DNA from: Peptococcaceae bacterium
GTDB taxonomy: Bacteria > Bacillota > Desulfitobacteriia > Desulfitobacteriales > Syntrophobotulaceae
Length of the DNA stretch: 39,415 bases
Reading direction: 5' to 3'
NCBI GenBank assembly: GCA_012839895.1
Contig: DUML01000046.1
Span: forward strand, 1-39,415
In this document: piece after piece, positions 16,366 through 23,630 of the stretch
Layout: every line of letters begins with the position of its first letter
Position numbering within the stretch: the stretch's first letter is position 1
Translations under genes and position numbers: made by a program
The notes under the pieces: generated by a model
Seen by the model: the letters and a program-made list of their open reading frames with translations, nothing else
Databases searched by the model: none
What the model was told of the DNA's origin: nothing

Positions 16366-17997
16366 ATGATAATTAGCCAACGTTTCAAGTTACTTTTTGT
16401 CCTTTTATTAGTTGCCTGTTTTACTTTGGGAGTACCCCTCGCCGCTTACGGCGCGGATAACTCAGCCTTGGCCGAAGTCAGGGAACTGCTCCGAAACGAT
16501 TATGTAGATCCTGTTCCCGAAAATGTTTTAAGCGCTCCTACTATTGAGGAGATGCTGAAAAGGCTGGGGGACCCCCATACACAGTACTTAACGAAAGAAG
16601 AGTATAAGCAGTTTATTAATACTTTAGACAGAGCCTTTTCGGGGGTAGGGGTGGAATTGGAGGTTGTTCCTGAAGGGGTGCTTGTAACTAGAGCCATAGA
16701 AGGCTATGGAGCGGCTAAAGCCGGCATAAAGACCGGAGATATAATTTACGAAGCAGATGGAAAATCCTTAGCGGGCAAAACTGCCGAGTATTGTGTTTCC
16801 CTTCTTAGGGGGCCTGAGGGTAGTAAAGTTCAACTCAAAGTAAAAAGAGGCAGTCAAAACTTGGCTTTTGCTGTCGAGAGAATGCTTATTGAGATGCCGT
16901 TAGTGGAAAGTGAGGTTTTGGAGAACCATATAGGCTATATTGCTGTTTATTCTTTTGGGCAGGATACGGTAGCTGAGTTTGCTGAGCATGCTAAAGCCCT
17001 TAAAGATAAAGGAGTATGTTGCTGGATTATTGACCTTAGAAACAACGGCGGTGGTTATACGCAAGCGGCTTTGGAATTGTTGGGATATTTTATTGAAGAT
17101 AAATCTGCTCTGATCTTAAAAGACAAGTCTGTTTCTGCTATCAGCTATAATGCGGTGAAACAAAACTTCACACTGGAAGGGCCTATTATTTTTTTAACCA
17201 ATCGTTATACTGCCAGTTCTTCAGAAATTGTAAGCGCGGCTCTTAAAGACCATAATAAAGCGTTCCTGCTTGGGGAAAAAACATATGGCTCCGGTCGAGT
17301 TAAAGCCTTGATACCGCTGTCTAACGGCGACTATTTAAAGATGACAGTTAATAAGTTTTATTCACCCCTTAATAAGCCGATTGACAATGTAGGCATAGCT
17401 CCGCATTTGGAGCTTACCGGAGTAGACGAACTTCAGGCTGCCGTATTCCTTTTAAAAGACTACAAGAAAGAGGCTGTTCAAGCGGCAACGAAGAATAAAA
17501 CAGGTTACCTTCAAATTAAGGCAGGAGATAGGTTTTTTGTGTCGTCATTACAAAATTTAAAAAAAGCCGAGTATTGGCAGGCCGGCCGGAGAATATTGGA
17601 GAAAGTCAAAGCCGAGGATTTAAGGCTTGGGGGCAAAGATGGCTGGGAAACCATACCGAAAGATTATTTAAAAAACCTGTGGGAGCTTTATTACCAAGGC
17701 TATATTGAAGCCGGCAATCTTCCGGAAATTCCTTTAGATAAGGTTTTTACATTAACCTTCACTAAGGATATGGATTGGCGGTCGGTAAGTGCCGATAAAA
17801 TTGAGCTGATAAACAGCGTAACGGGAGAAAGAATCGACACTAAGTTAACATTTGTTGACAAACGGGTTATGACTGTAACGCCTAAAGCCAAACTTCAAGC
17901 TGACACCGAGTACTGGCTGGTTATTCATCCGTCAATTATAGATGTCGCAGGCAAGAACATTATAGGAGGAGTGGCTATAGCAAGGACGGTTAAATAA
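16366..17997 (+). CDS. S41-family (C-terminal processing) peptidase homologue with PDZ and Ig-like domain
   Basis: 543 aa with a signal peptide ending LAAYGADN. PDZ domain at about residues 85-165 (FSGVGVELEVVPEGVLVTRA). S41 core at about 175-360, with LRNNGGGYTQAALELL and the serine region RYTASSSEIVSAALKD. The usual GKGTVQ segment, which carries the catalytic Lys and Gln in CtpB, reads GSGRVK here, so Lys is Ser and Gln is Lys. The C-terminal 90 residues (VFTLTFTKDMDWRSVSADKI; LTFVDKRVMTVTPKAKLQAD) resemble a Big_5/SbsA Ig-like domain. TAGGAGGAG precedes ATG. It should act at the membrane or wall face, possibly in sporulation signalling, but may be inactive as a protease. Confidence 0.85.
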   Translation: MIISQRFKLLFVLLLVACFTLGVPLAAYGADNSALAEVRELLRNDYVDPVPENVLSAPTIEEMLKRLGDPHTQYLTKEEYKQFINTLDRAFSGVGVELEVVPEGVLVTRAIEGYGAAKAGIKTGDIIYEADGKSLAGKTAEYCVSLLRGPEGSKVQLKVKRGSQNLAFAVERMLIEMPLVESEVLENHIGYIAVYSFGQDTVAEFAEHAKALKDKGVCCWIIDLRNNGGGYTQAALELLGYFIEDKSALILKDKSVSAISYNAVKQNFTLEGPIIFLTNRYTASSSEIVSAALKDHNKAFLLGEKTYGSGRVKALIPLSNGDYLKMTVNKFYSPLNKPIDNVGIAPHLELTGVDELQAAVFLLKDYKKEAVQAATKNKTGYLQIKAGDRFFVSSLQNLKKAEYWQAGRRILEKVKAEDLRLGGKDGWETIPKDYLKNLWELYYQGYIEAGNLPEIPLDKVFTLTFTKDMDWRSVSADKIELINSVTGERIDTKLTFVDKRVMTVTPKAKLQADTEYWLVIHPSIIDVAGKNIIGGVAIARTVK

Positions 17998-18021
17998 GGG
18001 TTAAGTAAGAGTTAAGTAACG
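17989..18021 (+). repeat. Three tandem 11-bp units over the S41 stop codon
   Basis: GTTAAATAAGG, GTTAAGTAAGA and GTTAAGTAACG follow one another without gaps. The TAA stop (17995-17997) lies in the first unit. Confidence 0.8.
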
Positions 18022-18088
18022 GAAGCTCCCTCCGGCGGTGACGGTTGTAGCTTTTGTTCAAATTGTAACAAGTAATGTATAAAAATAA

Positions 18089-18129
18089 CCTCTTTTGGGA
18101 AAGTATAGTAATACATTTTTCCTAAGAGG
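18089..18129 (+). promoter_or_regulatory. Hairpin occluding the ribosome site of the SleB-like gene
   Basis: CCTCTT (18089-18094) pairs with AAGAGG (18124-18129), which is the ribosome site. GGAAA pairs with TTTCC inside, and GTAT/ATAC closes an AGTA loop. Seven T follow at 18133-18139. The structure could block translation or act as an attenuator for the hydrolase gene. Confidence 0.5.
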
Positions 18130-18137
18130 TGATTTTT

Positions 18138-18863
18138 TTGGAAGACCGACGATGCCGTAAGCTCAAGGCTTTACTCCTGAGTACGGTGATCATCCTGAGC
18201 GTTTCTGTCCAGAGCGCTGCTGCTGCACCTGAAAAATCAACCGATAATATTTTGGAAGGATTTAAAAGTTTCAAAGAGACTTTTTACTCTTTAACTGCCG
18301 GTGAAGATAATCAGGTTTTCAAGTTTATTCGCCAGGTATTTAAGAGTGGAATAAAAGAAAAAGGGTTACAAAAGACTTCTAAGAACAGTTTGGAGAATGA
18401 GATTGTATTTGTAATTGAACAGTTACCTTTAAAGGAAGTGCAGAACCGCAAACTAGCCTCCAAGACTGCAGTTAACGAACAAAACCTTTCCCGCAGTGCG
18501 GGTGCTGTTACCCGGGATGACCTGGAAATTTTAGCTCGTATCATTTATGCTGAAGCCAGGGGTGAAAGCTTTGAAGGTCAGGTGGCAGTGGGAGCCGTAG
18601 TTTTAAATAGGGTCCAACACCCTGATTTTCCAAAAACAATTCGGGAAGTGATTTATCAGCCCGGACAGTTTACTGCGGTGAAAGACAAACAAATCGAACT
18701 GACTCCGGACGAAAGGGCTTACCAAGCTGCTCAGGCCGCTCTGGAAGGACTTGACCCAAGTAATGGCGCTCTTTATTATTACAACCCTAAAACAGCGACA
18801 GATAAATGGATTAGAACCCGCAGTGTAATCCGCAATATCGGAAATCATTGCTTCTGTGTGTAA
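18138..18863 (+). CDS. SleB/CwlJ-type spore cortex-lytic cell wall hydrolase
   Basis: 241 aa from TTG 18138, with AAGAGGTGA at 5-8 nt; GTG 18129 overlaps that site. The signal peptide is LLSTVIILSVSVQSAAAAP. Residues about 45-125 are a charged spacer. The catalytic Hydrolase_2 domain is about residues 130-241: LARIIYAEARGESFEGQVAV with the conserved Glu, NRVQHPDFPKTIREVIYQPG, and ALYYYNPKTATDKWIRTR. Such lytic transglycosylases open muramic-lactam cortex during germination. No PG-binding N-terminal domain is present, unlike classical SleB. No ypeB partner is adjacent, so another wall-remodelling role is possible. Confidence 0.85.
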   Translation: MEDRRCRKLKALLLSTVIILSVSVQSAAAAPEKSTDNILEGFKSFKETFYSLTAGEDNQVFKFIRQVFKSGIKEKGLQKTSKNSLENEIVFVIEQLPLKEVQNRKLASKTAVNEQNLSRSAGAVTRDDLEILARIIYAEARGESFEGQVAVGAVVLNRVQHPDFPKTIREVIYQPGQFTAVKDKQIELTPDERAYQAAQAALEGLDPSNGALYYYNPKTATDKWIRTRSVIRNIGNHCFCV

Positions 18864-18889
18864 GAGGCTTATATGTGTATAAGAGGCTT
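18857..18889 (+). repeat. Imperfect duplication over the SleB-like stop codon
   Basis: TGTGTAAGAGGCTT (18857-18870) is repeated as TGTGTATAAGAGGCTT (18874-18889). The first copy contains the TAA stop codon of the hydrolase gene. Confidence 0.7.
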
Positions 18890-18899
18890 CTGCATTTAA

Positions 18900-18926
18900 C
18901 CTAGCCGGTCCGGCTAGGTGTTTTTT
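18900..18926 (+). terminator. Rho-independent terminator after SleB-like gene
   Basis: GC-rich stem CCTAGCC / GGCTAGG with a short loop, followed by TGTTTTTT. It lies 37 bp after the stop codon. Confidence 0.9.
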
Positions 18927-19009
18927 ATGGGAGTAACTTCTAGAGCAGTCCCTTCATATTATGTCTTAGTAAGATTAGAGCAGTTTTTCGACATATGGGA
19001 GGGACAATG

Positions 19010-19933
19010 ATGATAGGACATAACAGATTCGGCTTGTTTTCGAAAGCCCCCGGAAGCCTTAGCGGTCCTGGCCCAATGGGCCCGCGTCAGCTAACACTGT
19101 CACCGGTCGGAGGCTTTTCGGGTAATGGGGTGGCCACAATTGGTTTGGATAATACTTTTTCCTTGCTGGCCCATTTGCCGCCGCCTCATACTATCAACCC
19201 ATACGCTCCGGCTGTTTATGCCGCTTATCTGGTGGATGCCAAAGGGAAAAACGGTTTTTATGCCGGAACTTTAAGGCCGGCGGGCAACGGGATGTATCAG
19301 GTGAATTTCCGGAGCCCTGTTCCCCTTGTACATTACGACAAGGTTGTTGTTTCTCTGGAGAGTCCTCAAGCAATTGGGCAGGCTCCCCAAGGGCCGATTG
19401 TAATGAAAGTGAAAGAAGGATTGTTAGATAGCTTGGGACCGGTTAAGAAAATGGGCAGCGAGATGTGGGGCAGGGTTAAAGGGTTTGTTGGCAGCCGTTT
19501 GGGCGGCAAGAGCGAGGGAAGCCCGGAAGAGCTTCCTGCGGGCGACGGGCAGCCTACTTCCTTCCTGTATCAGTACACTCCCGCTCCGCCACAGGGGATG
19601 GCACCTCATGGGCCTCAGCCCCGGGGTCAGTACTATCCTGCTCAACCTCAGCCGCAAAGCCCATACTATCCAACCCAACCTCAACCCCAGAACTGGTACT
19701 ATTCTGCCCAGCCTCAAGCACAGGGCCGGTATTATCCCGCTCAACCTCAACAAGTTCAGCAGCCTGCCCAGGTTCAACAACACCAGCAGACGCAACAACC
19801 TCAGCAGGCACCAAGCCCTGAAGTTTCAACCCATTCTCCAACTGAGGTTATTAATCACTCCAGCGCGGAGCAAGCTCCTGGCAATTTGCCTCAACAGCCA
19901 AAAGAGGGGAGCACTCTTGGCCAGAGTGAGTAA
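19010..19933 (+). CDS. Uncharacterised protein with RskA-C-like domain and YYPAQPQ repeats
   Basis: About 308 aa. ATG 19010 is chosen because GGGAGGG lies 6 nt upstream; 19007 is the alternative. No signal peptide. Residues about 40-130 (YAAYLVDAKGKNGFYAGTL; YDKVVVSLES; APQGPIVM) follow the pattern of the anti-sigma-K factor RskA C-terminal domain, although no membrane segment or anti-sigma part is present. A basic stretch (about 135-165) precedes a Pro/Gln/Tyr-rich region with four 11-residue units of the form xYYPAQPQPQx (residues 207-250). The N-terminus is Gly/Pro rich. Low-complexity Tyr/Gln/Pro tails occur in spore coat and surface proteins; this is only a hint. Function unknown. Confidence 0.6.
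   Translation: MIGHNRFGLFSKAPGSLSGPGPMGPRQLTLSPVGGFSGNGVATIGLDNTFSLLAHLPPPHTINPYAPAVYAAYLVDAKGKNGFYAGTLRPAGNGMYQVNFRSPVPLVHYDKVVVSLESPQAIGQAPQGPIVMKVKEGLLDSLGPVKKMGSEMWGRVKGFVGSRLGGKSEGSPEELPAGDGQPTSFLYQYTPAPPQGMAPHGPQPRGQYYPAQPQPQSPYYPTQPQPQNWYYSAQPQAQGRYYPAQPQQVQQPAQVQQHQQTQQPQQAPSPEVSTHSPTEVINHSSAEQAPGNLPQQPKEGSTLGQSE
19628..19759 (+). repeat. Four 33-bp coding tandem units
   Basis: Units start at 19628, 19661, 19694 and 19727. They encode QYYPAQPQPQS, PYYPTQPQPQN, WYYSAQPQAQG and RYYPAQPQQVQ. DNA similarity between units is clear but imperfect. Confidence 0.85.
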
Positions 19934-19994
19934 TGTAAGTCTTTCTTGTAATTAGATAATTCAGGTTTGTATTATTGATAATAGAGTGATTTGG

Positions 19995-20081
19995 GTTTTA
20001 CATCATGAAAATAGACGATTTAAGTTTTACATTATGAAAATAGACGGTTTAAGTTTTACATCATGAAAATTGACGATTTAA
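19995..20081 (+). repeat. Three tandem 29-bp units, intergenic minisatellite
   Basis: Units at 19995-20023, 20024-20052 and 20053-20081 have the pattern GTTTTACATCATGAAAATAG + ACGATTTAA, with 2-3 differences between copies. Degenerate copies flank both sides. It sits in the gap between the convergent genes ending at 19933 and 20268. Confidence 0.85.
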
Positions 20082-20102
20082 GTTTTGTTTTACGGAAATA
20101 GA

Positions 20103-20124
20103 TTAATATAAGTTTAATATAAGT
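20103..20124 (+). repeat. Exact 11-bp tandem duplication
   Basis: TTAATATAAGT occurs twice head to tail (20103-20113 and 20114-20124), directly before the terminator hairpin. Confidence 0.8.
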
Positions 20125-20132
20125 TTTTTTAG

Positions 20133-20169
20133 CCGTAGTTAACAAGATGGTTAAGTACGGTGTTTTTTT
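20133..20169 (+). terminator. Terminator for the 19010 gene
   Basis: CCGTA-G-TTAAC pairs with GTTAA-G-TACGG around a short loop, with one G/G mismatch, followed by TG and seven T. It is 200 bp past the stop codon, beyond the tandem repeats. Confidence 0.7.
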
Positions 20170-20206
20170 CCAAAAAAATAAAAAAAATAAGCCCCAGAAT
20201 AGCCTA

Positions 20207-20258
20207 CAATAAATAACTCCAATAAATAAGCACAGTAAATAACCAAAATAAATAACTT
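20207..20258. repeat. Four tandem 13-bp units
   Basis: CAATAAATAACTC, CAATAAATAAGCA, CAGTAAATAACCA and AAATAAATAACTT run at an exact 13-bp period from 20207, ending 10 bp from the stop codon of the minus-strand gene. Confidence 0.8.
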
Positions 20259-20267
20259 TGGTTAATA

Positions 20268-20903
20268 TTAATTAGCTTTAAAGTGGGGGGCAAGAATGAA
20301 ATAGAGCATTAAGGCGGCTAGGGGAACTAAAAATCCAGGCATATTTTTGATCTGTTTGAGCTGGATGGTATATAAGGTGGATGCTTTGCTTGTGGGGGCG
20401 GTAAACGGTGAACTAAAAGAAATGTTAAAGGCCAAGCCACTGGGAAGAAGGGGTGTCGACTCTTCCGGCTGCTGTTGATTTTGCCGGTTAGACTCCCTAG
20501 AGGCAGGGGTTGAAGACTGCCCTAAAGCATATCTCAAAGCGTTTAAATCCGGGAGGCCGGTGTTATAGCCCAGGGAGATCAGATTGTAAGATGGGCCGTA
20601 ATACCATTTGACCAGAAAAGCGGTAATAAACTCCAGAATAACAATAATAACGTAGGCATAAGGGATTTCTTTTTTAAAGAAAGGGATTATGAGGGTTGAG
20701 GCCGGGCTTTTCTCATGGTGAAAAAAGCTTTGGGAGATCAGAAGAGATATGAAAAGAGGAACAGTATGGGGGGAATTAGTTGTGGCGTTAGAGGCGGCAG
20801 AATTCCTTACTGAATTTGCTTTGGATGAGGTATGAGCTGAATTTGCCGATGGAGAAGTGCCATGGTCAAAATTTAAGCTATGTTGTTCTGGAAACAATGG
20901 CAT
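20268..20903 (-). CDS. Uncharacterised membrane protein
   Basis: Not recognised; 211 aa from ATG 20903, which has AAAGG 6 nt upstream (the frame is open to 20942 without a ribosome site). The N-terminal 45 residues are Ser/Ala/Asn rich. Hydrophobic segments lie at about residues 50-62 (VPLFISLLISQSFF), about 80-103 (YAYVIIVILEFITAFLVKWY) and at the C-terminus (PGFLVPLAALMLYFILAP), with a polar Gln/Pro/Ser loop between. The gene ends in the 13-bp repeat tract. The YlbF-family gene lies 69 bp upstream on the same strand, so the two may be co-transcribed. Confidence 0.55.
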   Translation of the reverse strand: MPLFPEQHSLNFDHGTSPSANSAHTSSKANSVRNSAASNATTNSPHTVPLFISLLISQSFFHHEKSPASTLIIPFFKKEIPYAYVIIVILEFITAFLVKWYYGPSYNLISLGYNTGLPDLNALRYALGQSSTPASRESNRQNQQQPEESTPLLPSGLAFNISFSSPFTAPTSKASTLYTIQLKQIKNMPGFLVPLAALMLYFILAPHFKAN

Positions 20904-20971
20904 TAGTACCTTTTCCCCCCAAAATAGTTTAAACATTGACATTTTAGAGCAGTGGTCAAGGAGCTGAGAGA

Positions 20972-21517
20972 TTAGCTGCCTTTTTTAGAGCCTCCAAGAT
21001 TAAATCCTTCCGGTAGTTTGAATCCATCAGGTAGTTTAAATCCTTCCGGCATATTGAGTCCTTCCGGCAATTTAAACCCTTCCGGGACCTCCATCTTTGG
21101 TCCTTCTTTGCCGCCGCTAATATTGTCCAGGAGCTGTTGAGCCAGGTTTTTGAGTTCTTGCGGCAAAGGCAGTTGGTCGGCGCTGGGCATTCCGAAAATT
21201 GTGGTCGTTATGGTCAGGTTGACGGTGGCCATAAGTCTTTCAAAGTCTTGTTGGCAATTGAAAAAAGTACGAATGGAAGGATATTGTCTCATAAGACGCA
21301 TTTTCAGGTCTATTAGGGCTACAGAATCCTTTTCGGAAGGTATTTTGCTGAACATTTGAGCTGTCACTAAATTGCGTTCTTTTTCCTGATACTCTGCAAA
21401 TGCTTTTGCTGCTGCAGGGTCTTTTTGAATTTCGGCTTCGGCTTCTTTGAGTTTAATTAATTCCGGAGTTTTGAGAAGCGCTTCGCCGAGTTCGCGCGCT
21501 TTGGCAATGTATTCCAT
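20972..21517 (-). CDS. YlbF/YmcA-family protein with hexapeptide-repeat tail
   Basis: 181 aa from ATG 21517; AAAGGAGG is 14 nt upstream, which is long, while GTG 21532 overlaps it. Residues about 1-125 match the Com_YlbF fold: an N-terminal helix (KARELGEALLKTPELIKLKE), DPAAAKAFAEYQEKERNL, then helices with YPSIRTFFNCQQDFERLM. In Bacillus, YlbF and YmcA form a complex acting on RNase Y and sporulation. The tail (about 145-178) is repeated PEGFKL-type hexapeptides, encoded by five 18-bp tandem units. This tail is not a usual part of the family. Confidence 0.8.
   Translation of the reverse strand: MEYIAKARELGEALLKTPELIKLKEAEAEIQKDPAAAKAFAEYQEKERNLVTAQMFSKIPSEKDSVALIDLKMRLMRQYPSIRTFFNCQQDFERLMATVNLTITTTIFGMPSADQLPLPQELKNLAQQLLDNISGGKEGPKMEVPEGFKLPEGLNMPEGFKLPDGFKLPEGFNLGGSKKGS
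21001..21090 (-). repeat. Five 18-bp tandem coding units in the YlbF-like gene
   Basis: On the plus strand the units begin at 21001, 21019, 21037, 21055 and 21073, each a variant of TAAATCCTTCCGGTAGTT. They encode the repeated PEGFKL-like hexapeptide at the protein's C-terminus. Confidence 0.85.
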
Positions 21518-21532
21518 TCTAAATAAGGACAC

Positions 21533-21800
21533 CTCCTTTGTATCAAGTTATGCAATCCGTAAGGTTTGAGTGTCTTTATTACTAGTCCTTTTTGATTGGA
21601 AAAGTCGCGAGCTATTTGGTTTTTGGCGGAGCCATTTAGGGTGGGAAGAACAGGAAGTTCTTTGTGTTAGGACAATTTTTTTGGTGGTTAACAGTTGGGC
21701 CGTCATGTATGACGAAGCAGGGAATTTGCTTGAGGATTTAAGGAGTTTTGGAAGGAATTAAGATAATTTTGTAGAAAAGTACGTAAAAGGAGGTATGAAA
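21533..21800. other. Divergent intergenic region, possible small ORF
   Basis: 268 bp between the YlbF-like gene (minus) and the SGNH gene (plus), which must hold both promoters. A plus-strand frame (GTG 21570 to 21761, 63 codons) ends MYDEAGNLLEDLRSFGRN but has only AAGG as a ribosome site and no recognisable family, so it is not called as a gene. Confidence 0.4.
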
Positions 21801-22544
21801 ATGCGTATCTACCGTTTGCAGATTCGGATAATTCAGCTTTCGGTTATTTTAACCATGATTATCATGGTTTTTGGTTTAGTAAATGTTTGGCTTGCAAATG
21901 GGGAGTCTGTACCTGCCGGAGGTGAGGATCCTATTACCGGCGGCAACCAAAATCCTACAGAAACACAGGTCCCTCAGACTGAGGATCCGGGAGAAAAGAA
22001 TAAGCCAGTAAACACCAAGATTGTCTGTCTCGGTGATTCTTATACCATTGGCTGGCCGGGTGAAGCCAAAAATTCTTGGCCGGCTCGTCTGGCTGAAATT
22101 TTAAAGGTAGAAGTAATTAATGCTGGCAAGACTTATCAGAATACCGGCGATTTATTGGAACGGTTTGAACAGGATGTTGTAGCCCATCAACCGGGGCGGG
22201 TGATAATCTTTGCCGGAGTAGGGGATGCTTTAAGAGACAAGCCTTTTGAAGAGTTTCAAAGCAATATTAAGGCTCTGGTAGAAAAAGCTGAAGCCAACCA
22301 TATCATCCCTATACTGGCTTATACCATTCCCTATCCGGGGACTGAAGAGTTATATAAGGCTTACCGGGAATGGGAAGAAGCCTATGCCTTAGAAAAGAAA
22401 ATAATGGTGCTGGACTTTAAGCAAGTCCTCTTTGACGAGGATGGAAAGATAATAAAGGATTATGCCGACAAGAATTATCCCAATTATCCTAATAAAGAGG
22501 GGCATGCAGCCATGGCCGATTATGCGGCCAGAGTACTGCAGTAA
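21801..22544 (+). CDS. Membrane-anchored SGNH/GDSL-fold protein
   Basis: 247 aa from ATG 21801, with AAAGGAGG 7 nt upstream (ATG 21795 is too close). One N-terminal membrane segment (LSVILTMIIMVFGLVNVWLA), then a Pro/Thr/Glu spacer, then an SGNH fold at about residue 70 onward. Block I is CLGDSYTIGWPG with the nucleophile Ser; block II is NAGKTYQNTGD. Block III reads FAGVGDA, where the family has GxND, and the last block reads NKEGH, where the family has DxxH. Ser and His of the triad remain, but the oxyanion Asn and the Asp appear changed. Likely extracytoplasmic; esterase activity is uncertain. Confidence 0.75.
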   Translation: MRIYRLQIRIIQLSVILTMIIMVFGLVNVWLANGESVPAGGEDPITGGNQNPTETQVPQTEDPGEKNKPVNTKIVCLGDSYTIGWPGEAKNSWPARLAEILKVEVINAGKTYQNTGDLLERFEQDVVAHQPGRVIIFAGVGDALRDKPFEEFQSNIKALVEKAEANHIIPILAYTIPYPGTEELYKAYREWEEAYALEKKIMVLDFKQVLFDEDGKIIKDYADKNYPNYPNKEGHAAMADYAARVLQ

Positions 22545-22563
22545 AAGCCGGTGGGGTAAAAAA

Positions 22564-23316
22564 TTAATGAGGTAAAAAGGTCGCGATTATAGTAAAAAAG
22601 ACGAATCCCAGGATTCCGCCTAAATAAGCCCAAAGAGGGTGGCGTTCCCGGGCTAAGGGCAGCAGTTCGGCTAAGACTAAAAAAGCCATAGCCCCAGCCG
22701 CCAGAGAGACGAAAAAGCAAAGAGAAGTATGTACTATTCCTAAAGCCAGTTTGCCTAGGAGCGCCCCAAGGGGCGTAAAGAAGGCGATGATGAAGGTTAA
22801 AGCTAAAATCTTGCTACGGCGTATTCCGGCCATGATGAGGGGAGTGGCTGTAGCCATTCCTTCCGGTAAATTATGCAGGGCAATACCCATGGCGATTAAT
22901 GTGCCTAGATGTCCGGTTGATTCCTGGCCAACGGCAATGGCCATGCCTTCCGGTATATCATGTAAGGCTATCCCGGAGGCAATAAGCAGGCCTAATCTTT
23001 TTAAACGGTTACGGCGGTTTGGAATGAGGCTTTGTTGTTTCCGTTTAAGGAATTTATCGGCTGCTGACAAAAAAATTATGCCAATGAGAAAACCTGCTAA
23101 AAACTGAAAGGGTTGTTTGTAACCCAGGGCTACTGGTATCAGGTCCCAAATGACCACTGCAAGCATTACGCCGCCGGCTCCGGCTAAGAGCGCCGAAAGC
23201 ATTCTTTCCGGGGGATGTCCCAAAAAGAGAACAATTAAACACCCCAGGGTGGTTGCCAACCCTGCTATGGTGCTGATATATAAAAGGTAGATAGGAGACT
23301 GGTTAACTAAAAGCAT
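22564..23316 (-). CDS. ZIP-family metal transporter
   Basis: 250 aa with about eight membrane segments. The two metal-binding signatures IALHDIPEGMAIAV and IALHNLPEGMATA lie in segments IV and V, as in zinc/iron ZIP (ZupT-like) importers. The cytosolic loop between segments III and IV is Lys/Arg rich (FLKRKQQSLIPNRRNRLKRL). AGGAGAA is 8 nt before ATG. It converges with the SGNH gene, with only 19 bp between their stops and no clear terminator. Metal specificity cannot be told. Confidence 0.9.
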   Translation of the reverse strand: MLLVNQSPIYLLYISTIAGLATTLGCLIVLFLGHPPERMLSALLAGAGGVMLAVVIWDLIPVALGYKQPFQFLAGFLIGIIFLSAADKFLKRKQQSLIPNRRNRLKRLGLLIASGIALHDIPEGMAIAVGQESTGHLGTLIAMGIALHNLPEGMATATPLIMAGIRRSKILALTFIIAFFTPLGALLGKLALGIVHTSLCFFVSLAAGAMAFLVLAELLPLARERHPLWAYLGGILGFVFFTIIATFLPH

Positions 23317-23630
23317 CTTCTTTTCTCCTGAGAATTTATTTTCCTGGGAAATTCCTTGAAAAAATACTTTAATACTTTAAAGCTTCTTTAAAATTTCATT
23401 TAGTCCGTTAAATTTTGTAAGAAATTCTCTTGAAATCTCAGTTAATATTTCGTTGAAACCTCTGTTATGACTTATATTTTCCCTGCTTAAAAGTATTCGG
23501 GTTGTATAAAAAAATTCTTTATTGGTAATAAATACCAGTAAAGAATTTTTTATTTTCAATATTAAAACTTATAGTTTGAAGAATTATTGTTTTAGATCTT
23601 TTCTTGGGAATTTTATGGGGAGAGAGTAAA
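23317..23630. other. AT-rich divergent region between ZIP and spoIIR genes
   Basis: 314 bp, very AT rich, without a credible gene; short minus-strand frames lack ribosome sites. It contains the long hairpin described separately and must contain the promoters of the ZIP gene and spoIIR. Confidence 0.5.
23504..23551. promoter_or_regulatory. 19-bp-stem hairpin overlapping a possible sigma-F-type promoter
   Basis: Arms 23509-23527 and 23533-23551 (AAAAAATTCTTTATTGGTA and complement, one T/G wobble) enclose an ATAAA loop. GTATA at 23504-23508 and GGTAATAAAT at 23524-23533 are spaced 15 bp, close to the sigma-F pattern (GYWTA, then GGnnAnAHTR). SpoIIR is sigma-F controlled in Bacillus. The promoter match is imperfect at the last positions and about 97 bp from the gene; the hairpin alone resembles a terminator. 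Confidence 0.35.

Noticed and set aside
19485-19955. 156-codon frame overlapping the YYPAQPQ gene
   Set aside because: It is an alternative frame of the same repeats; the 19010 frame has the ribosome site and a plausible domain.
19995-20081. Possible CRISPR array of 29-bp repeats
   Set aside because: The units follow each other directly without spacers and differ from each other, so this is a minisatellite, not a CRISPR.
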